From Archivesica marissinica (Eukaryota > Mollusca > Bivalvia > Venerida > Vesicomyidae), in contig CM026386.1 in assembly GCA_014843695.1 (NCBI GenBank), forward strand, positions 19,521,973-19,585,972: DNA of 64,000 bases, read 5' to 3'. Position numbers and translations under genes: made by a program. The notes below the pieces were generated by a model, which searched no databases, was not told where the DNA came from, and saw only the letters and a program-made list of their open reading frames with translations. Below, one piece after another: positions 11,301-23,300 of the stretch (its first letter is position 1; each line of letters begins with the position of its first letter).

Positions 11301-14300
11301 TTCTATCAAACAGCTGTGCGAGCCAGGCAGGCAGTTAGATAAACAGTTGCAACAAACAGTCTAGTCATGTATTGTTGATAATTTCACAACTTAGCATGTG
11401 TGCCATTTCTGATTTGAGTAAATGGCATGGGACAATATACAAATCTTTCGTGTCTAAGGTGATCTTATGCGGGCTAACCGTTTAATGATTGGCTGTGTCT
11501 GTAAGAAAGGTTGTCCATTATGTCATGGATTAATTACATATTTCGTATGTTTTTGAGTAATTAGCATGCAATAAAAGATAAAACATTATTTTATTGTGCT
11601 CAAAAAATCTCATGAATCAAATATCGGATATTATTTAGAAATCGATGCAATATTGTGATTGTCTTATCAGCTTGGATTATTTTGTGCTTAACCGTGGAGT
11701 GTGATTGTCAGCTTGGATTATTTTGTGTGTAACTGTGGATTGTGATTGTTTGTGTAACTGTGACGAATAATGTCACTGGGAATGCAGGAGGTTTCGTTAA
11801 CTGGATGTTTCGTCAACAAGGCAATATAGAGGGAAATTGTTAAGAGGTTTCGTCAACGATGTGATTATGTGAGAGGTTTCGTCAATTAGGCGATTAAGCA
11901 ACAATAATTGAAGCTTGCAAGCGTACAATGTAAGCCCTTTTTTCGAGATGCATGTCACATGCCAAAGCCAAGTAAAGATATATATTCCACTGGAATCAGC
12001 GGATCTACTGGAAGATTTCTACACTAGGACTGTCAGCCATCTATAACAAATATACATAAAAATCACATAAAAATGAAAATAACACATAGATCTAGTTAAA
12101 TCAATTAACAATTAATGTCCACAACTAAGTCCTTGCCAATTAATAACTTACAAACATTTCACATCAAATGACATTGTTGACGAAACCTCCAGGGTTGACG
12201 AAACCTCCGACACCCATCACTGGTAACAGCTATCAATTTCACGAGTAACCACAAACAATAGGTTGATACCACAGTAAATGTGTTAGATGTTATCCATATG
12301 ATAATTAGGAAAGAAAGTACTCTGACATTGAAAATTTCTTCAACTTGCACTGGCCAAAATTGCTTGTTCTGCTGTAAATTTTATCAACCCGTCTTATATG
12401 CGAGTCCATGCCAAAACCACAGATTACAGAACCAAAGTAGGGGGGTCGTCTTATTGGCGAGTAAATACGGTACTAGTGGGTGAAATGTGGATAGCATTTA
12501 ATCTGCAATGTTACTTTAATCCTGTGTTTTGAGCAGTGGAACTTTGTTGACAGTAGGCACATGGGTTGGAGTCTATATCTTGAGCAGCCAAACTGCGTTT
12601 TCCTTTGTTCTGCCATCATTTGTTGTGATGTACCAATAAATATATTGAATTGGTTGATTTTGTGTGATACGAATTTTGTATTGTAGGGTCTCGAAAGGTG
12701 TGGATGAAGCACTGTTGCCGGACGGTGCTCACAAACTGGAATACAAGTTGGAGAAGGATGTGAACCAAGTGTTTAGAACCATGCAGCGAATGTTGTCTGC
12801 ATATAAAGATGAAAAGAGAGGGCCTACATACATAGCTGTACAATCACCGCAAGGTACGTATGATAACCTTGCTTTACAGTCCGGGGCTGTACATAACTAG
12901 CAGTGTTTGGTCTCGGGGTTCTACCTGTACAATCACCGCAAGGTACGTATGATAACCTTGCTTTACAGACCGGGGCCGTACATAACTAGCAGTGTTTGGT
13001 CTCGGGGTTCCAGCTGTCGGTCGCCAAAGGCGCCATTTGCGACGACAAAAAAAAAACAATACTGGCATTAAATGTTGTGAATTCACGGAAATATTTTGGC
13101 GTCAAATTTTTATCTGTGAACTATACTGCTCTGAGTTGGCTCCAGTTTTTTTCACTTGGCGACGGAAGTGGCGCAGACAGAGGGAACCCTGGGGTCTGGG
13201 GAAATATATTTCATGTCAGTGATTATCCTGACTGCTAGAATTGTTTGACGAGGAAGACTAACACTTGTGCTGGTCGACTAGTTTCAGGAGTTTATACAAA
13301 TTTATTTTAGCTCAATTGCGAAACAAGTTCTTACAACATCTATTAATCACTCTTGAACACCTCATTCCTGATGGAATCCATCACCACGAGGGAGAGAGAA
13401 GAGGCATGTGGAATTTAAATGCCTTGCCTAAGGGCACAATCGTAACTGCTCCAGCGGGGCTCGAACTCTTGACCTTTCGCACCTGAAACGAACGCTATCA
13501 CGACTTCCACAGGAGTGTGTAGTCTGTCATATGAGACTTTATCCATTGTCCTATCTCTCTTGTGACTCCAGTTTGCTAGTACATGTTATAGACTATCACA
13601 ATTAAAACACCTTTACACAAGCTCAGCCTCTGTTTAAAGTAATTTTGATTATAACCAGTCGCCCACACTTTGAAGACGAGCACTCTAACATATTGGTTAA
13701 CCAGTCTGCAAGCAAGCATTCTAACGTCTCCGTTACATAACCAGTCTGCATACGGGCACTCTAGCATCTCAGTTATACAACCAGTCTGCAGACATTTGGT
13801 GTCCACTTCTTTTACTTTCTGTAATGCCTCGTCTTTGTTTCAGATTTCTCGCATTTAATCGCGGATATGCCTGGATTGGGAGATTTTCCACTAGTACCAA
13901 TACACATTTCAGACAGGTATATATAATTATATATATATATATATACACACACAAGTACCATATATACATGTTTTTATTATTAATTAATATGGGTCTACGT
14001 AGTTAAGTCATATATCCCCGTGTTACTTGTTTACGGCGATGTAGTACATAACAGACTCGTATAGTATTGGAATGTTCATACACTGCAAACTATTTTATGT
14101 CGCTGAATAAATAATATTTTACCTTTCATTCACAAAAATCTCGGAGAAAACCGATTGTGTCCGCCTCCGTTGTCGAGTGGTTAATGTCGCCGACTTGTAT
14201 GCCACTGTAACCTATAATCACTGATGGTCACGGATTCGAGGCCGTGTCTCATTTATATGAAAAACTTATGTTTTCTTACGGAGGTTGGTGCACCCAAGTA

Positions 14301-17300
14301 CTGGTTAATCGCTTGAGCCTGCCCAGGAAAGGTGTTGTTAAGTAAACTGCCCGTCGGCGATATAGCCCGAAATGGTGCTGATGCAGGCATAAAACCCGAA
14401 ATATAACATAACATAAGAAAACCGATTGTTTACTTTGTGAGAAAAGTTGACAAAATGGCGGTACCTCACTCTCAGTAATCCGGAATGACGTCACATGTTT
14501 TTCGCCTAACTGTGGAAATTGCCTACAGGCTGTGTCAAAAATATGTAAACAACTGTTTTTTAAGCAAAACGATATACAATGTAAATAATAAAACTAACTT
14601 TATTAACAATTAGTTAACATTGCCAGTTCAATTTTGTGTCCAAATTATGTCTGTAACACTTAAGTTTGACTTAAACACACAGGACAGAGGAAGTCATCGC
14701 CCCTCCTCAGTACTCTGACTGGGGTACAGAATTGCAAATGCACCCAGCCATCACGCATATCTGTGCCCAATTGATAATAACCAGATTTATACAACCATAG
14801 AGCTCGGTCGGACAGCTTCTGTGACAAACGCAGCACAAGTTAGCGGGATCTTCTTCAGACTCGGAGTCGGATGATGCGAAAATATCCTCTGATATGTGGG
14901 CAGTAGTTGTGGGATGGCTTCCACTTGGAACTGGTTCTTCAGCATGTTGTGTTCCTTTGTCTTGTACTGCACTACATTTAACTTTACTTTGCTTTGCTTT
15001 ATGCGTGTGACTTACACCTATGTGTGTGTTCCTTTGTCTGGCACTGCACTACATTTAACTTGACTTTGCTTTGCTTGATGCGTGTGACTTACACCTATGT
15101 GGGTGTTCCTTTGTCTTGTACTGCACTACATTTAACTTGACTTTGCTTTGCTTTATGCGTGTGACTTACGCCTATGTGGGTGTTCCTTTGTCTTGTACTG
15201 CACTACATTTAACTTGACTTGACTTTGCTTGATGCGTGTGACTTACACCTATGTGGGTGTTCCTTTGTCTGGCACTGCAATACATTTAACTGCCTTGACT
15301 TTGCTTGATGCGTGTGACTTACACCTATGTGGGTGTTCCTTCTGGTACTGCACTACATTTGTCTGACTTGACTTTGCTTGATGCGTGTGACTTACACCTA
15401 TGTGGGTGTTCCTTTGTCTTGTACTGCAATACATTTAACTGACTTGACTTTGCTTGATGCGTGTGACTTACGCCTATGTGGGTGTTCCTTTGTCTTGTAC
15501 TGCAATACATTTGACTGACTTGACTTTGCTTGATGCGTGTGACTTACGCCTATGTGGGTGTTCCTTTGTCTGGTACTGCAATACATTTAACTGACTTTAC
15601 TTTGCTTGATGCATGTGACTTACGCCTATGTGGGTGTTCCTTTGTCTGGTACTGCAATACATTTGACTGACTTGACTTTGCTTGATGCGTGTGACTTACG
15701 CCTATGTGGGTGTTTCTTTGGTTTAGGTCCATTTGCACTCGCCATGTGTTCCTTGTTTTTTTCATACACGAAATCCTCTTGTGATCGCCTTACCACCAAC
15801 TACCTTAAGATAAGATAAGATGAGATATATTTTGAGTAGACACAAACAATTTTGACTTTTATGTAATTGCTGCAGAGCTTTTGAACTGACTATGTAAGAC
15901 ATTTTTATTTAAATATTTCAAAGTCATATAATACTGAAAAGCAATAAGCTATTAAACATGTTCGTTACATGTACAAACACACATGTTATTATGCAGACAT
16001 CATGCATCAGCAACAGTATTACATAATGGGTTAAAAATAAAGATATTTTAAACAAAATATGAGCGTAAATTACCTTGCTCAATGTTTTCCTGACCTTTGC
16101 CACATGCACATTTTGTAGTAGTTCACCACCGCGTTTCTCCAAGAATGACTGGATCGACTGCTGACTCTTTGTCGGCTTCATCAATACCAGTGGCAGTGGT
16201 TGAGGGGAATGAAAGTGACAGTGCAAGGACCTCATCTATGACACTTGGATTGAATGGATATATCCCACAATGCGTAAATGCTGAGTTTGTAGGAGACAAT
16301 GTTGAAGCATACGCTTTGGACTCCATTTTGCAAACATCATACCTAGTTATAACCTTTCTGCCAGACTCGCGAAGATTGTGATGGCAAGCTGCATTCTTAG
16401 CTTTCTCCAGAGGACCATAGCAACTCCCGTCCATAGGTTGGAGCAAATGCGAGCAGTGGGGTGGTAGAACAAGTAATACAATGTTGCTATCTCTGGCCCA
16501 TTCAATTAGGCCAAGCGAAACATGACTTATATGCCCCAGGTGTGGATCCTTCTAATAGTGCTGGCATCATCCTACGGCCTGGAAAGATGAAATATTGGAG
16601 GGTACTTGCTGGCCAATACCATGCCCACCTCCAATAACAGTGATGGTCTTGGACCTTCCTGATGTGACTGCCTGGGCCTTGTAATGATTCCCAGCTAAGA
16701 TTCTCGGGGGTTTGTGTTCACAATTCAAACCTTTCTCGTCAATGTTGAATATATTACCAGGTTTGTCTTTCAGGTTGTACTTGACAAGAATTGATTCCAA
16801 TTCTTCGTGGTACCTGTCAATAGCAGGTCGTGTCGCACACCTAGCTCTTGCTGCCTCCAAACTCCTTGGGTTGTACCATTTTCAGTTCAGTCCACCTATC
16901 CTTGAATGAGTACAACCAACGTAGACGAAGTGGTTTGTCCCTGCTACGCAGCCCAAGGTGTACGGCATAATCAGATGCAACGTTGATCGCTTCCTGTCTA
17001 CGCGTATCGATACCAGATTTGAGCCATTACCAGTAAATGTTTACATAAAAATGCCTCCTGGGTCTGTGTAAACATGCGTCTGGACCTTTCACAACATCTA
17101 TGCCGACTTTTCCATTGAATCTGTCTTTTAGAGTGGATACAGGGACTCCAAACATACTAGCCGCCTTGTTGGCTGACATCCCTTCATTTCTTACCTTTAA
17201 ATATGCCTCCGTCAAATCAACATGCGTGTACTTACTGTAGTTCCCACGTTCAGATCTACGGACCTGAAGACGAAAAAATTGTTTAACTTGATATTTTCCA

Positions 17301-20300
17301 TAAGGACCCCTTGTGTATAATAACTTATGAAACGTGGAACAATGAGACTATAATGACATAATTTATTCATAAATATATTGGTGTTGCAGATGCACAAGGC
17401 AAATTTATTTATATTTCCGGTAACTGGAGCGTGAAATATCGCATGATCTCTCGTGACTTGCTATTCCCATAGTTAGGCGAAAACCCGTTCTTGCTGAAAA
17501 TTCTTCGCATGCCAGGACGCTTACCACTTTGCCCCTCCGGTGGTAAATTGTTTTATGTGAGAAAACTAACCTGGTGGATTGCCAGTGGTTCTGACTGTTT
17601 AAACACATCACACCACGTAGAAAAGGAAACATGGATATTCCTCCCATGTCTAGGAAACACATGGATATTCCTCCCATGTCAAGGAAACACATGGATATTC
17701 CTCCCATGTCTAGGAAACACATGGATATTCCTCCCATGTCTAGGAAACATGGATATTCCTCCCATGTCAAGGAAACACATGGATATTCCTCCCATGTCAA
17801 GGAAACACATGGATATTCCTCCCATGTCTAGGAAACACATGGATATTCCTCCCATGTCTAGGAAACACATGGATATTCCTCCCCATGTCAAGGAAACACA
17901 AACACATGGATATTCCTCCCATTTCAAGGAAACGCATGGATATTCCTCACATGGATATTCCTCCCATGTCAAGGAAACGCATGGATATTCCTCCCATGTC
18001 AAGGAAACACATGGATATTCCTCCCATGTCAAGGAAACGCATGGATATTCCTCCCATGTCAAGGAAACTCGTGGATATTCCTCCCCATGTCCAGGAAACA
18101 CATGGATATTCCTCCCCATGTCCAGGAAACACATGGATATTCCTCCCCATGTCCAGGAAACACATGGATATTCCTCCCCATGTCCAGGAAACACATGGAT
18201 ATTCCTCCCCATGTCCAGGAAACACATGGATATTCCTCCCATGTCCAAGAAACACATGGATATTCCTCCCATGTCAAGGAAACACATGGATATTCCTCCC
18301 ATGTCAAGGAAACACAGGGATATTCCTCCCATGTCAAGGAAACACAGGGATATTCCTCCCAATGTCCAGGAAACACATGGATATTCCTCCCCATGTCAAG
18401 GAAACACATGGATATTCCTCCCATGTTGTGCAACCATAGGGGATTGGCCTTCTTGGTGTACCATACAGACAGATAAAACAAAAAATATTGGGACCCTTTC
18501 GTGTGATGTACGTTAGAAGATGGTTATAAAAAAACACTCTGATCATTTCTAAAAAAAATGTCAAAAGTTATTGCTTTTAAGCTTCGCATACACATCCGAG
18601 GACTAATTCTCTACAACCACAGTACGTCCCACCCTACCACTGACCTTGTACTTGAATTTAGCAATTTGTTGAAAAGCCTAAACAACTCTCTCTTTTTTTC
18701 TAAATCAGCACTTATACAGTCGATTGTTCGTGGCGAAATACCTTTAGGGTGTTGGCCTTGTTGCAAAATGGCCCCTTTCTTTCAGAGGCGTTGGACCCCA
18801 TTCACCCCATGTTTGGAAAACTTGGACTGAAAGCTGGGTAGCTTTATCAGCATTAATCAAATCAGAAATGTTTTTTTTAAAATAGGTTTTAATATTCTAG
18901 AAGACTAGAAGAATCATGGCATGCATGGCAGTAGTCTAAGTATTTATGGAAATATAACTATTGTATACACCTGTTTTTCCAGTGAGAATCTGTACAATGT
19001 GCTCGACTGGCAGAGGGTGGGGTGTCGCAGAATGTTGCAGCATTATATGAATGTTGATGTCATTCTACAGGTGATTACAATAATTTAGCCATCCTTGACC
19101 TTTAACTTGCCGGACGGAATGTGCAAACAACATAGACTAAGATCAGCCGCGTCGTAGTGCCGTGTCAAGATCTATATTTGCTATTCAGCCAAGTGTTTTA
19201 GCTCCACTATCTGAATAGCAAACAGCATAGAGCCTGATCAGACGGAACATTCTGTGCCATCTGATCTGGTTCTGTGCCGTTTTGCAAAAGCGACTAGTCG
19301 TGATTGGCTGGCTATGGGTTAATTGTATGTCGGATTATATCCGTTTGCAATCCATTTAGACGCAAATGTTAATAAAACATGCTGTTGGTGACTATGGATG
19401 GGCGTGCTTTGGCCGGGTCTGGTCATACCAGTTACTCACCAGTAATAGCTAGCAATGACAATGAATAACAATTTTGATATGCAAATACTCTGACCCATTT
19501 CATATCGAATACTCGAAAACGGGGTTAGATGTGTCATTAATGGGAACGCATGTTTGCTTTAAATTCAGATATATGTTTGTAATATCGGATGACGCATGTC
19601 CGAATACGATCTCTATTTTATTTGATTGTGATAAAATCATTGTATTGTAATTTAAGTTAAGCCCGGGCAACATGAAACGGCCCTTTATTGACATAATTCT
19701 GAAAGGTCACGACCTTTGATTATCTGCATGTCATAATGATTCTATTTTCTTCATCTTATTTTTAAAAAACCTTGTTTATTGAAACAAGGATTATTTTCAC
19801 ACAAGTTGTGGTTGAATGTGTGGATTATTTATTCATTGGTCCCATGATGGTTCCCATGTTGACCACTATTATTGTCCTAGGAACAATTGGCTATGATTTA
19901 TGTCTGATTACACACGCAACCTCTTATTTTCTTTCTGCAACAATTATTTTTCGTTTTAAATAGTCTTATTACCGATACTCGAATATTCCGTTGCCTAGCA
20001 ATAGCACTTGAATCATGTTGATAGCTATATTTTATATTTTGTTTCTTTGTACATACTATAGTCTAGTGTAAACAAAAGAATTTAGTTGACATTACAGTCG
20101 AACCTGTGTTAGTGGTCACCTATTAAACAACCAATCTGTATCAAGCATCCAGATTCCCAAAATTTTATTTTATTATACATTTGCCCTCTTATTAAGCAGC
20201 CACCTGTGCTTAGCAGCCACTTTCTGTGATTCCTTAGACTGGCTGCTTAAGACAGGTTTGCCTGTAAATGAATATTTTGTAAAACTTGTTTTGTATTCCT

Positions 20301-23300
20301 GTAGGCTATGATAGAACAATGCCGCTACCTTCATATCCCCGTGGGCAACCTGCCGAAGGACATAACCATGTCCGGATGCGACATCTTCTTCGCTCGTCAT
20401 CTTCATAAACACAATCATGTACTGTGGTGTTCGCCTACGGAGAGGCCGGATCTAGGCGGTAAGGAGGCTGATGATAACCGGATTGGTATCGAGGTGGAGA
20501 ATCTAACAACAGAGATCAATAATCCGGCTGCTTACTCTACTGTCTGTGTGGAGTTAGACATTGCCAGTCTCGCTGTTGATACAATTATAGAGGTAACTAA
20601 TGAGAGTAATGGTTTTTCTATTACCTCCCTTGATGGATAGTCTGATTATCCCTAAATGTAAATTGGTCCTTTTAGTTGGAATCCTTTGTTTTTATTGTTG
20701 TCGTCTAAACAGATGTTGCGTTAGGATTTATAAGTAATTTTATCAAAATCGTCTTAATTAATTGAAGCAATTTTTTACAGTAAGGTATCCATTGGACATG
20801 CTCTAGGTTATCTGTAGAGATTTAATAATTTCATAATTATAAGACGAGAATACGTATGAGCATTGAAAACATGTGGTGCAAAGGAAACAACGATAAAAAC
20901 AGAGGAAACCACTTAAGAGGACCAATATACTTTTAGGAGTAGGTGCAGTAACTGACTAATGTTTCTCAGTACGCAGTTATTCCACTATCTGTATTCAGTT
21001 AGATATCACTGATTTCACTGTCAGTCCAATTATAGTTTCTTATGGAGGTTGGTTAACAGTGTAAGTACTGGTTAACGACTGGAGCCTGCCCAGGAAAGGT
21101 GTAAGTACTGGTTAACGACTGGAGCCTGCCCAGGAAAGGTGTAAGTACTGGTTAACGACTGGAGCCTGCCCAGGAAAGGTGTATGTACTGGTTATCCGCT
21201 GGAGCCTGCCCAGGAAAGGTGTATGTACTGGTTAACGACTGGAGCCTGCCCAGGAAAGGTGTATGTACTGGTTATCCGCTGGAGCCTGCCCAGGAAAGGT
21301 GTATGTACTGGTTATCCGCTGGAGCCTGCCCAGGAAAGGTGTATGTACTGGTTAACGACTGGAGCCTGCCCAGGAAAGGTGTAGTACTGGTTAACGACTG
21401 GAGCCTGCCCAGGAAAGGTGTAGTACTGGTTAACGACTGGAGCCTGCCCAGGAAAGGTGTATGTACTGGTTATCCGCTGGAGCCTGCCCAGGAAAGGTGT
21501 ATGTACTGGTTATCCGCTGGAGCCTGCCCAGGAAAGGTGTATGTACTGGTTATCCGCTGGAGCCTGCCCAGGAAAGGTGTATGTACTGGTTAACGGCTGG
21601 AGCCTGCCCAGGAAAGGTGTATGTACTGGTTAACGGCTGGAGCCTGCCCAGGAAAGGTGTATGTGCTGGTTAACTGCTAGAGCCTGCCCAGGAAATTGTT
21701 GTTAGGTAAACTGCCTGCCTGCGATTTAGCCAAACAAATGAACAATTATAGAGTAAAGAATTTAGATATTGTTGGTGTGAATGTTGATACAATTTTAGCG
21801 TTACAGTTATAACAGTATTAATTATTTTAAAAAGATGTTGCTTTCCAAGAGACAAGAAAAAGAAAGGGTAAACGGAAGTCACTTGAGCGTTTGTGTCGTT
21901 GCATTTTTGCTTTTTGTGGTACAAATGTATATGAAATAAGTAGGGAAATATATGGTCATTGTTTATTTCAGTCTGCCCACGTGAATGATCTCGAGGGAGC
22001 TAGTGCCGTGAGCTTTGACACGATGCCGCAGTCGTCGTTGGAAGAGATGGTTCAAGGTCAGGGGGCCGCTACCATGGTGACGAGTTATGATGAAACTGCT
22101 CTATGTTCAGCAGCATTCAGGTATGGAACATTCTTATTGTGACTCTTGTCATGGCAGTAGTAGACCGGCATCTAAAATGCATTTCACAAGGAATTGTAAT
22201 TAAAAAATAACGTGATATGACACTATATGGAAATTACACATTTGTCATAGATACAAATATTTTTAATAGTAACATTATCTATCATGAATTGATTCACCAA
22301 GTTGAATTTTTATATATATATATATATACTTTATTTATATTACAACTATTGCGAAGCAAGTTTTAACAACTTATATTAATCACTCTCGTTGGCTCGGATG
22401 AAAGCGTATATGTGGGAGGTACCCGGAGAAAACCCACCTGTCCGATCTGGCGACCATCGTACCATCTCACATACTTCCCTGTCCGAGGATCGAACCTGGG
22501 TCGCATTGGTGAGAAGCGAGCGCGCTAGCAACTGCGCTAATCGGACAGCCACTTGAATTTTTATGTTAATTTCTGGTTTTGTTGCAATTGATAAATGTGA
22601 TGGTAATTTGCATCTAAAGTTGAATGTGTCAGAAACCCTGTGTCTGCAATGTTGAATGGATAGATGCGTCGAAGGGTGTCGCGGTTGAATGGATATATAT
22701 ATTGGCATTGATGTTTTAAACGAATAAATAGCAGGTCATCGACATATGCAGGTTATTAATGTACTACTTGTATAACGTAACTAGTTTCACTGTATTTTCC
22801 GACACCTACCCACCATCATAGAAATATTTCAAATTCTAAAATTTAATCAGAACATGTTTTATATATCTATATTCTTTGTTCAATCCATAAAGTGGTATAT
22901 ATCACAGAGCAATATTGATATTGTTTGTCGGACGATTCTCGTTACTGGGTCATGTGATCATTGGGGCGGATCTATATTGCAATTGGCAACTGGTCAATTA
23001 GATATAATACATGGCATGGTATAGTGGTTATTACCGTACGGTCTCTGACATGTATATCACTGTTACCTATCATCACTGATGGTCACGGTTTGAGCCCCGC
23101 TCAGGCTGTCTCTTTTATAGGAAAAAGTTGGCAGTTTCTTACGGAGGTTGGTGCACCCAAGTACTGGTTGGAGCCTGCCCAGGAAAGGTGTTGTTAGGTA
23201 AACTGCCCGCCGTCTATATAGCCCAAATTGGTGCTGATGCGGGTGTAAAACCCAAACAAACACAAAGCTTTTCTAAAATTTATCGGAATATGTGAATGGG

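Larger units (their letters stand above)
14660..17270 (-). pseudogene. pogo/Tigger-like transposase relic with C-terminal PHD-like zinc finger
   Basis: Read on - in order. A psq-type helix-turn-helix ([20 protein letters not shown], about 17185-17110). A CENPB-like region ([20 protein letters not shown]). The first catalytic Asp in [10 protein letters not shown] region where the family's DGH-x-SH reads LGHISH, so the second Asp is replaced by Leu. The third Asp in [10 protein letters not shown]. Frameshifts separate these parts. Near the end [19 protein letters not shown] and FLCPVC fit a C4HC3 PHD-like finger before the stop at 14660. A 76-bp minisatellite splits the coding region before the finger. 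Not functional. Confidence 0.82.
14496..17486 (-). mobile_element. pogo/Tigger-like DNA transposon, degraded
   Basis: Intron w9-w10. Contains the transposase relic described separately. A short inverted match (TTTTCGCCTAACTGTGG at 14497-14514 against its complement near 17470-17486) may be part of the terminal repeats, so the ends are approximate. A SINE-C copy lies just left of it. Confidence 0.65.

Noticed and set aside
14663..14782. An open stretch on + that at first looks like a POLE exon between w9 and w10
   Set aside because: It has no donor at its end, w9 and w10 already join in phase, and the reverse strand reads the C-terminal zinc finger of a pogo-like transposase.
17491..18516. 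Long open frames on both strands
   Set aside because: They are translations of a 30-bp tandem repeat whose period keeps the frame open; no start context, splice logic or family similarity.
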